A stretch of DNA of 64,000 nt from Klebsormidium nitens (Eukaryota > Streptophyta > Klebsormidiophyceae > Klebsormidiales > Klebsormidiaceae). The notes beneath the pieces were generated by a model. It was not told the DNA's origin. It did not search any database and worked only from the letters and a program-made list of their open reading frames with translations. Of this stretch, positions 31,933 through 42,700 are shown piece after piece. Position 1 is the first letter of the stretch, and every line of letters starts with the position of its first letter. The translations under genes and the position numbers were made by a program. The stretch lies in NCBI GenBank assembly GCA_000708835.1, contig DF236980.1, positions 98,890 through 162,889 on the forward strand, in the 5' to 3' direction.

Positions 31933-33349
31933 GTCAAATACACTCGAGAAGAGTAGCTAGAGCAGATTTTCGGAACTCTGGAATCCGATTCCAGGTGACC
32001 GTTCTCGTGCTGTCAAAGGGACAACGTGGTTGCAGACTGCAAATTTGGCAATACGGTATGGTTGTTTCTGACGTGGTTCATTCAGCGGAGTCCCGACTCT
32101 TTTCGGTTTACTGGCGCCGGGACGTGGCCAGATGTGCAACCCTGAGCAAGGATGAACATGATTGACGGGCAGCCGAAGAATTCAAGCGCGAAACGCCTAC
32201 TGCTGTCATGATTGGGTGTATTTTGATTATCCACTGCCCACCGGCCACTTGAGTGGTGATCAGAATATTCAATGGACCATGTCTCAGGTTCAGACGCAAC
32301 AAGGTAATTCTCGAGCCGCGCGGGCTCTATTGCATATTCATGCAGGCGCGCTCAGTTTCCACATATTATGTCAGTACGTGTCACAGTCGATTGCATCGGT
32401 GCAATTGATCGGTCCGCTTCATCGGCCCGCTGTGTCTTCGAAGAAGCCTTGAAGTTGATCAAATAATGATAATGGTTGCACTTACCACAATCTGTAAGCG
32501 AATGCAGTTGTGTAGACGAAAAAACTGGTTATGGTGCACTTGTCAGAATCAAAGGTCCACCCTTTTGCGTGAAGCCGCATGCGCATCATAAGATGAGTCC
32601 ACGAAGTCGTCAAGAGGGTAGTGGACCTTTTGTGATCACTTCTTCTTAGGCGACGTGAAACTTTCAACCTCGGAGAGTCCCATGATTGACAATTCCGACC
32701 AGCTTAGGGCGTAACATATCGACTCCAATTTTTTCACTTTGCCTGATTAAAAATGCATGACACTGCACAGAGCTGCAGGGCGGATCACAGTCGTGCGTGA
32801 CGATGGACCGAGCAGACGGTCTGTTGAAGATCGAAGGTGAAAATTTAGCTGACGTGTTCTTGACATGCTGACGTCATCGTCGAATGAGACCGTTGGTTCC
32901 TGCCGTATGCTCCTCGACGTGACGCGCGTACGGTGCGCGTGAGCTTCAACGCTTGCTGCTTGCTGGCACGTCGAGCTTGGCATTGGAGCATGCATTGCCC
33001 TGCGAGCACGCTCCCAATCAAACGTTTGACCTTCGCCACCCATTCTCGATGACAAAAAGGAGCCGGACGCTGCAAAGCGATGTTGGAAGCGCGCATGCCA
33101 GTCATCAATCTGGCAAGCATGCACTTTGCGCACTATTTTGCGAAATATTGATCGTGAGATTGTCAAAACGGATCGCAGGATGAACCTGTAAGGGCCGCCA
33201 GCAGGCGCCATGGGCCATCTCCAGCGCCGGCCCTTGATTGCTAGAGCACTGTACGTGAGAGGGTGCTGTTGATCGATCAGCTTTGAAATTTTGCGGCAGG
33301 AGCTTGTCGCTCACAATCGAGCATCTAGGCTCCTTCAAAAAACGCAGAG
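31933..33349. other. Spacer between the MYND paralogs
   Basis: Holds the 3' flank of the upstream copy and the 5' flank of the downstream copy. Sequence just after 31932 resembles the sequence after 35343, and sequence from about 32829 resembles that from about 29440, marking a duplicated unit of roughly 3.4 kb. No other gene was recognised. One TGACGTCA palindrome lies near 32870. Confidence 0.55.
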
Positions 33350-35343
33350 ATGGAGAAAGAAAAGCTCGGAAAAGAGGAGCCAAGGGTGCGGCCATTCAGG
33401 CCATCAAATCTCAATCCCAGCGCGATTTCAAAGCTGTCAAAAAAGAATTTGAGGAACGCGTGACGGAAAAGGAGACCGTCAGCTTAGATCTCCTGAAGCC
33501 ACAGTCTAGCAAATGGTTGGAAGACATCCACAAGGAACTTTCATCTGACGATGCTGAGACGCGCTTGATTGCCCTCTGGAGGTTCAAGGCTGTACACAAT
33601 CGCGTGGCAGTGTTCAGAGGACCTGCAGCATGCGCAGAGTTCACAACCTTCGCCCTTCAAAAAAGGCTGGTTCTTGCGGAGATTGTGAGACTCCTGAGGG
33701 CTGCGCAGGTGCATGGTGACTTGTATTTCTTCCCTCTTCCTCGAGATTCACTCGAGATTGACGACTTCTTTTCCAAGACACAGCTGTGCTTCGGTCTGCT
33801 CAACACACTGATGATGGATTCCCGCGCCGTCCGCCATGTTCGGAAAGCAATACCGGACTTGATTGACCTTCAAGAAGCTTCATACTGTGCGGAAGCCCTT
33901 TGTGACTCCGGTTTTGGAGAGGTCTTGGATGCTCATCAGCAGTCACAGAACAAGAAGGCAGTCCTCTCCAGCATGGTAGCACTTGCTACTTTTTCAGAGC
34001 AGGCAAAGGCGGAGCTAGGAAAGAGGACAGCCTTCCTCCGGCAGGTGCTGGTAGAATGCACAGAAGCAGATGGATCAGAAGACATGACATTAGATTGCGC
34101 GATGCTTCTCGTCCTACATCTGAGAGGTGCGTGTCCATTTTCGGAGCTCGCACAGGAAATCGTGCGGCTAGCCATGCGAGTCCTGGGAACGTCGATGAAG
34201 AGAGAGGTCATTCAAGTGACTATGGCAGTGCTGAAAAAAATGCTCAGAATCGAAAGGGAGGCTTTGAAGGTTCAGATAAGCGACGCTTGCGACTTCTTCC
34301 CGCTCTTGGCTCTGGCCATCTCTAGCGCAGTTCCGAAGGAATTGACGGCACCAGCTGTGGAGATCTTGTGCTTCGTAGAAGAGAGTCTCGAGCAGCCAAT
34401 TGAATCCAGCATCGAAACGATCCTGCTTAACCTTGTATCTCGCCAGCAGCACGTGAGCTCAAGGTCTCTGGACGACGAGAGTCTCAAGCTCTTGGAGCGA
34501 AAAGAGCAGTTTGAAAAGATGTTCAAAGTACAGGGTTCGGGGCCAATTGCACAGCCGCCCATCGGGCTCGGCAGCGAGGCCATTGAATACGCAAGTTTCG
34601 AGAAAGGAGCAACTTTATTTGAGATGGAACCAGAGGACCGGCTAGAGCGCTTGCCAAATCGCACAGTTGTATCTTCGGAGCCAACTTGGAGACCTCGCAG
34701 GAAGTGCTCTCGTGCAGACTGTACCAGACTGGAGTCCAAGCCGCAGGAGTTCAAACTGTGCAGCGGATGCCGTCTTGCTGTTTACTGCTCGAGAGGTGAT
34801 TCTCCCTTCATTTATGCTGTCTGCGAGGGTTCGTATATTTCTGTCACGATGCTTCGTCCCATTGAGTGCAGAGATTGGTGAATTTTGGAAAAAGACTTCA
34901 TGTAGCGAGCGACCAATCCTTGAAAGGTCTGTCTACTTGATCCGGATCAATCTCCATGGTTCGTCTATTTGTGGCGTTAAGTTCAGAGCTAGGATCTCTC
35001 GTTACTGCTCCAAAGTTTTCCGAACCAGGGATCTCACCAGAGTCCGTCATGATTCACTGATCATGTAAGTGGAGCACTCATAGCGGTTCCTTTCGCCAGC
35101 GAGTAAGAGGGACTAAGTAACGTGTCCAGAACACCGTGTGAAAGAGATCAAATACGTGAGGTTTCAAACTCTTTTTTCGTCTTGACAACATCAGAAGAAG
35201 CATTGCAACAGTCTACTTGAGAGTCTAATAGTTACGCCAGTTCTTCTCCTTTCGCAGACTGTCAGAAGAGGGCTTGGAAAGAAGGACACCGGGAGGAATG
35301 CACAAAGAGCGGTTTGAAGGGGAAGAAAAGGAACATTAAATGA
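33350..35343 (+). CDS. MYND-finger protein, downstream copy
   Basis: Tandem paralog of 29928-31932, with the same intron position. The long exon is open from 33283 to the donor after 34795, and exon 2 is 35258-35343 (DCQKRAWKEGHREEC ... TGA). Residues upstream of the finger form helical ARM-like repeats; the finger reads CSRADC, CSGC, AVYCS, DCQ, GHREEC. The ATG at 33350 corresponds to the other copy's start, but a one-base deletion in the A-run at 33439-33444 puts it out of frame with the rest. The reading frame of the body is instead open back to an ATG at 33283, giving 532 aa with a different basic N-terminus. Either this copy uses that start or its N-terminus is frameshifted. The molecular role is unknown. 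Confidence 0.75.
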
Positions 35344-36777
35344 AGGCGAAAAGTTGCTGGAGCAAAGCAAGAACAAGCTACTTTCGAACCTAGTGCCAAG
35401 CGACCGTTCTCATGCGGCTCGAATAACAACCTGGATCAGAGTTTCTCCGTTTGCATTACGGGCCAGCTTCTAGCGAATCCCAATAAACTCGAAATTGAAT
35501 GTTCCAGGGCACGTATTAAGCGAGATTCTGATCCGGTCCGTTTCTGGCGCCGATCCGATTGTATGGCGGCCTTGACGGTGCAGGTTAAGCAGACAGTTGG
35601 ACGGCCAATGCTTGAGAAAACTCGAAACAAATTCCAACAGCATGCCAGGCTACTATATTCGTTGAAGCTGTTCTGTGAGCCGGTACTAAGATGTGGAGCT
35701 GTTATGCTTGGTCATACCATACACAGTCTCGATTTCTGGCGTGCTAGTTCGATCAACATGATTGCGTCCGCTTCTGTGCATCCAGGCTTTTGATCCCATG
35801 TGATTGCAAGCCTGGTAACGCCTCGACCGCATGGATGGATCTAAATTCGTTGCACGTTTTGAGCTTACTTTCAGCCGCATTTCTCAGCGCGAGTCGCTCA
35901 GAAGCCGACCCTCAATCATGCAATTTTGACATGTTTGGAGATTGATACTTGCTATTTTTAAGCTTACTCGCTATCTTTGAGTTATACTGGGCCGGGCCCG
36001 GTCCGCTGACGGATAGCATGTTGAAAATTCTGCACCTGTATCATTACTGGCGACATCTTTAAAGCCAATGATATCATAGTAACATATTGAGTTGTATCAT
36101 GCAGTCACTGGGCGGCTTATAGTACATGCATGACGTGCGGTCGTCCATGATCAATGCTTTTTAGTGCTAGACCCGACCGCGCCCGCTGCCTGCCACATGC
36201 ACACGTGTGGGCACTGGGGTTTGATGAGCAGCTTTCAATCCATGGCTGACCTCAGCATATGCATGCACTGAGCGCTGATTGGCTCGACTATGTGCAACTG
36301 ATACACTGCATTGCATGATACGTGTGCACACCATCATGATTAGGCCTGATGAGGAGCATGATCACGGACGATTACTGGGCCCCCGTAGAATGAAGGCCAT
36401 TGAACGGGGCCGAGAGCTCCATGCACAAAGACCACTTCCACAGACCGGCTTGCGAGATAATCATGGTCTCATGCACACTGCCAGGCTCGCGGTGAGATAC
36501 AACCGCATAAGTTGTCACCGTGCCAGCACGTGCCCCCTGCGTGACGCGAGCCTCTGTGAGGATCAGTCACACTGCTTGCGCTTAGGGGCAGAGTTCTTGA
36601 GAATCGTGGAGCGCAAGTAGTTACTCTTTAAGATAATCTGTCCATATGAACGGACGCCAATAAACTCCGAACACCGTTGAACCAAAGTAAAAGCCTCGAG
36701 CAATAAATTAGGCTACCTAAACCACCTCATACGCCAATCTCTCAACCCTCGACAAAAAAGCTAGCTCTACATCGCTA
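35344..36777. other. Intergenic between convergent MYND and kinase genes
   Basis: Contains the 3' flanks of the plus-strand MYND copy and the minus-strand receptor kinase. Open frames here are short and unlike known proteins. No repeat, RNA gene or mobile element was recognised. Confidence 0.5.
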
Positions 36778-39700
36778 TCACCGCCCCTCATTGATCCCCG
36801 TGATGTCGTACTGCGTCGTATTATGCAAGACCGTCGAGCTGTTCCCTTGACTCCAGCTAAAGTGAGTCGCCGCGGGCGAGCTCCCCGAGCCCGCGGAGCT
36901 CGGCCGCACGGGCGTCCGCCGGGTGCCGCTCCCGGCCCCGAGACTCCAGTCGGAGCTAGTGGTCGGGTACACGTCATGCACATCCCCCGACCGCTCGGGG
37001 GAGCCGAGCGGCGATGCCGGGACCGACCCGCTGGGGTTTAGGGTTTCGAGCGTGCGCAGGACGTCGAGCATCGGGGGGCGCCGGTCGGCGGACGGGTTGA
37101 TGCACGCGAGCGCGAGCTGCAAAAACTTCTCGGCCTGTTCTCGGAAGTACTCGCCGTTCAGGCGGGGGTCCATGATGGTCAGTGGCTGTTGGTGCCGCTT
37201 CAGCACCTGCGCACGGAGAGAAGAGCGTCAGAATTACAACTCTGCCTGAGAAGGTGCTGGACTGATATGCTGCGTTATGTGTAATGTTTCTGGTGGCGAC
37301 TGTCTTGCTCTTCTGTGCTGGTCGCCAAATTTTGGAACACTTGTAAAAGACCGCAAAGGCTGCAGACGAGGTATCCGACGTCTAGCTTCAATTGGTTCGG
37401 GTGCTGGCTGAGAACGTTCCCGGCTGTGACGGAACTCTCTCCAGCCAGAAAGATTACGGCAACCAGCGCACCAAACGCTAGAACCTGCAACGAACGGTAT
37501 GGGGCAACTTCGCAAAGACACAGAAGTGTTGCACAGAACGCATCTCGAAACGAGTGCGGGCTAAGGAGACTTAACGACGAAACTCTGCATTTGTCAGGAG
37601 AGATCGTTTGTCTCCTGTTCATGGCGGCGCCAAGGCCATCGAGGTAGACATTCTCCGTAACCCAGGAAAGGTTTGCCTGTTGCTTCAGGGGGCGGAACAT
37701 TTGAACTACGCAGTCTGTGACAATGCCTGCGAAAACCAGTAAAAAATGGTCGATGAGCGCTCATGAGAAGACCAGATTTTCCACTTACCCAGTCTGTCAG
37801 CGTGCGCCGCTCCCCAGACTGCGCGACATCGAGAGCCTTGAGCCCAGTGATGATTTCCAGTAGTACCACGCCAAAGCTGTAGACGTCAGTCTTCTTTGTA
37901 ACCTGGCACGGGAAGCGGGAGAGAGCGTTATGGCGCAGGCTAGAAGAATATTCCAACCTGATCGACTCTCCTCACACTTCTGTTTCAGAGGAGAACGAAA
38001 TAGTGCGTGGTGGCATGAGCAAGGACTGATGCACGTCCGGCGAAGCAAAGGGAAAGAATGGTTTACGAAGGCGTGCGGTTTCATCGGACGAAGGAAGACT
38101 TTGCTTGGCATCGACGAGGAATCGTGAGGCATCTTGCATCATTTGAAAGCCAAGACTTCTTGACAGAGGAAAGAAGTACAGCAAAGCGGATGGAGGCCTG
38201 ACCTGTCCGTACATAGCGTATTCTGGTGCCACCTGGAGCACACAACGGGATAAGCGCGTGAGAACGGTGACGGTATGTGAAGTCAAGCCGCTATCCGAAA
38301 CCAGGGAGCTATTTGAGGCGACGACGCCCGTAATCTGACAGGCTGAGCAAAACGAGCTTACGTGCAGATAAGTTAAGAACGGCTTACGGATCGGTATACA
38401 GCATGCCTTGCTTCCACTTAGCGCAAGTGACAAGACCCAAGCTTCGGCTTGAAAGCGATTCAATCTCGATGCAAGAATGACAGATAGGTGTGCATCAGCG
38501 ATGCGGCAAAGTGGGCTTGCAAGCGACTTATGCAGTCTCGACAAGGTAGAGTGTACGCACATAGCCTGCAAAAGGGCGAAATCAGTGGTCAGTCAAAGTG
38601 AAGAAAACGGACTTCAAGGACTGCCGATATGCAATTGAATAGATACTGGAGAACAGGATAATGGTGTTGGACTACTTGCTTACAAGCACTATCCTGTTGG
38701 AGGAACTGATCCGTCGGACTGGCCTCTGATCCTTTTGACCGCCCTGTCCATCGCTTTCACTCTTTCGCGGTATACAAAAAGAAGGTGGATGCACGAGAGG
38801 AGACCGGAAGCATTTCTTTCAATCTCGACAAATTTCGAAGCATGCAAGCCACGCCATGCCCAGTATAAGCCGGCAATCACCCCATGCGCTACACATTTCT
38901 GCCCACAGGTTCGCAGCAGGATGGACTAACGGTGCCAAGAGCTCACCGTAAGTTCCCCGTACACGCGTGCTGTGATGCGTTTGGCCGGAGTCGAGCAGCT
39001 TGGACAGCCCAAAGTCCGCCACCTGGCAACTCAAGAGGCAGCCACGTCAGCAGCGTAAAATGGCACCGGGGGAATGCGAACGGCGATAAGGCACAAGAGA
39101 CGTGACGGACGCGCTTGTAGAAGCAGACCACTTCGATGACGAATCAATGTGATGGCAAATCGACTGAACGAGGTTGATTTATGGAACCACGTCTACTGGG
39201 GTGGAACGTCGGCCCTCTTAAACATTCAGGCCTGCAAACATTCTTGAGCATTCGAAGATTGGCCCCCATTATGCAATTGGGAATGCAGACTCCTTAACAA
39301 ACTGGTCTCTTGAGATAAGATTTATCAAAACTCGATACCAGGCGGTAAACCCCTCCGACCTTGTCCTACAGTCGGCTAATCAAAGACTTCTTCCAACAAG
39401 TCGCTCGACACGCATCTTCCCATTTGTCGCGCTCCTAGCATGGCACGCTTAATTCAAGTCATTAACTCCTCAAAGTACAAAACCCTACCTCCGCCTCCCC
39501 CTCGGAGTCCAGCAGAATGTTCGCGCTCTTGATGTCCCTGTGAATGATGGTGGGCCGGCAGTCGTTGTGCAAGTACGACAGTCCCCTCGCAGCGCCCACC
39601 GCAATGTTCATCCGCTGGGGCCACGTCAGAGGCGGCCGGGTGGCTGCCAAACAAAACGGATAGTGGGTCGACGTTAGCTAGAATTCTGTGATTTGAGAAG

Positions 39701-42700
39701 GTTGTAATCTTGAGAAGAGCGGCTTACAGTTGCGAGTGCATGTTGAATAGCCAAAATATTTTGCCCTAAATTTCGCTGGGAGCATCAGACACGGTGTTGC
39801 TTCGGTTAGGTCAACGAAGCTGGCAAGTCCGGATTCTGACAAATCTGCTCAACAATACGCTTCTGCTTCGGTTAGAACGACGAAGCTGGCAAGTCCAAAA
39901 TCCTGACAAATCAGCCAACGCAACGCCCACAAGTCAGGAAACTGCCAATGTCAACATATGGTAAGAACGCTGTCATCGTCACCGACACGCGACTCCTGCA
40001 ACGATTTGCGGAGGAATAAGTACTGGGCTCGAAAGGCACCAGGAAAATCGTGTAACAAGGAAAATTGTTTCAGGGGGTACTCACGGCTCCTGAGCGCCTG
40101 GTCCAGGTTCCCCCCCGCCGCAAAGTCGAGGATGAGGAAGCAGTCGGCGGCAGTAACGCAGAAGCCCTTGAGGGCGACCAAATTGCGGTGGCGCACGCGC
40201 CCCAGGGTGCCTAACTCCGACAAGAACTCGCTCTCCGCTTGCCCCTGCCAAGAGAGATCCCAGATGTAGACGCAGTTTCGGTTTTGCAATTAAGCAGCGG
40301 CGGATCAAAGCTGTTTAGCCGTTTGTTAGCCGCAGGTATAAAAAGCCCCTTAATAGAGCAGACGATGTTCCTAAACCTTCGGACTTGGCAACGTCATGCT
40401 TTGAAGGGTTTTGACCTTCAAAAATGTGAGCTCAGATAGTCCAATTGAGAGGTCAGGGTGAGGTCCATAGCGGATTGTAAATGGAAATGGACGTTGACAT
40501 GTTGAGAGCAAGCCCATGTGCACTAAGAGTTGTGTCGCCGACAAATGGCCGCACATGAGACTCAGCAAGTATGCTAACGGCAGAATGCTGGGAGCCAACA
40601 CCTCCCCTTGCTTTACGAACGTCAGAATTGCCTATCGATGTTGTGTAGAACTCAACATTTTCACAGAAAAGGCCTAGGAAAAAGCAAGATTCAAATCATA
40701 TACTACGGAAGACATTCTTCAAAAACATTCTTCGCAGAAAATATTCTGATCAGGCACCAACTTGGCCTACCCGGAGTAATTGTAAAGGAAGGACACAAGG
40801 TGAGAGGCAAAATATAGAGCAGTATCACTGATCCGGTTAGACCCCCACCTGCTGCGTGTTCTTCAGGTGCTTGACTGCAAGCATGGTCCCGTCAGCAAAA
40901 GTGCCCCTGTATACCTGCACAAAATGAAACAGTATATACACGTTGTCAATGTAGCAGCCTGAGAAGGTCGCACTCAAGATGAGGCTGTACCCGTCTGTCG
41001 AACCACAGGCATCAATCTCGTCCTCTAGCAGGGCTTGGTCCGTTTGTTCGGGATCGTGTCTGAACCGGAGTAAAGCGAGCCTACTACCGTTCCCACGTTG
41101 AGAAAGGGGTGCAGTTGCTGTGACCAGCCGTTGTATCGGAGTGAGCAATCAGTCCCTTGAGATGTAAATTGCCTCTCCTTCGGGGACGCGAAGCAAGAGC
41201 TGATGAGCCTCGGACAGACCTCCAAGAGAAGACTCACTGCCTGGAACGGGCAAGGCTTCAAAGCTTCAAAGCTCGACACTTTCTCCTGCGTGCTCAGATT
41301 CAGAGCGCTTCCCGAAAGCAGTTGCCAGACTAGAAGCCTTACCAAGCCAAAGCCTCCCTCTCCAAGAAGGTTCGCGGCGGCGAAATCGTCAGTCGCTTCC
41401 TGAATCTCCGGGTAGCCGAAGCGGCGGAAGGTGCCAAACAGGGCCTTATCAGCAATGTCCTCACGACCTGCGCACGGAGGAAAAAGGTGAGGGGGTGGCA
41501 AATTGAAGACAGATCTTCTGGCAGGGGTTCTTGATAAGTCTCCAAAAGTGGGTCTTCTGAAAGACTGTTTTGAAGCTTTGAACAGCAAACAGACTTTCGA
41601 AAAACTTCCCCTTCGAAAGAAGAGCGGACGAAGAAATCCGACCGAGGAGTCATGTGCAAAATTTCCAGCGGGATCGTGAAACGAAGGCCCTGGAATGGGC
41701 GCAAAATCCTTGAGCAGGATCGTGGGATCTTTTGGGCGAAAGATCCTGGAAAAGGACACTGGAAGGAACCAAGCAGAGGGTCCTCTAACGGTTCCCTGAT
41801 CTTCTCCAACTAACCGGGAACAAGAACTCAGAAGCGGAATCACCTGGGGTAGGAAGTGGGCTGTCCCCCCCCCTGGAACTCGCCGCTCGCGCACTTAGCG
41901 GCCTCTCCAGCGCCTTCGGGGGCTGCGCAAGCTCCGGCGGCGTTATGGGGGGGGGCAACCGCGGCTTCCGCTTCTTCCGGCGTATCAGCAGAGCGATGAC
42001 GGCGAGAACTAGAGCGAGGCCAACAACTCCCCCCACGACTGCGCCGATAATGACACCGATGCTTGAACCGCCCCCCCCGGAAGAAGTGTTGGTCGTTCCG
42101 GGGGCGTTGCTAGGGGTTGGTCCGCTGGGGGTGACGCTGACGCCGCTGCCGGAGGGGGGGGTGCCACCTGGAGGACAAGGATTGGCCATTGAACTCAAAA
42201 AAATTAATTATCAAGCCGAGATAATATAATTTAACCGCACTGGGACGGGTAGGGTTAGTTTGGTGCTTATGGTGGGTATGGGCGCGGAGGAGGTATCTTT
42301 TTGGGTAGGGTTTTCAGTGTAAGTCGAAGCTTATATTATCTTGGCTTGGTAATATCTCTTTGAATTTTGTGGATTGGCCGCCGCTTAGACGAGATAAGAG
42401 AGAGTGTGATGCACGGAATGAAGTGGAGTGTGAGCGCGCGACTTTCGCTGGCTACAACAGAAGCTTTTTGAATAAACACGGGCTAACGGTGGAACACCGA
42501 CGACTCAGTGAAGTTTCTTCGTAATTAATAATCCAGTCCCGTGACTGAAAAAGCGAACAATATCTGCGCATTCAATCCTTCAAGTGAAAAGCGAGTCGAA
42601 CAAAAGCCGCAAAACTCGGCTGCAAATCTGTCCGAACAAAGACAGGAATTTGGATGCAAGGACGCACAAGGAGCGGTGCACTCACTCGTCAGCTGTGCCG

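Noticed and set aside
37275-37700. 141-codon minus-strand frame between kinase exons
   Set aside because: The flanking exons join directly in phase to give the usual LTDW-VLKRH kinase lobe, so this is intron.
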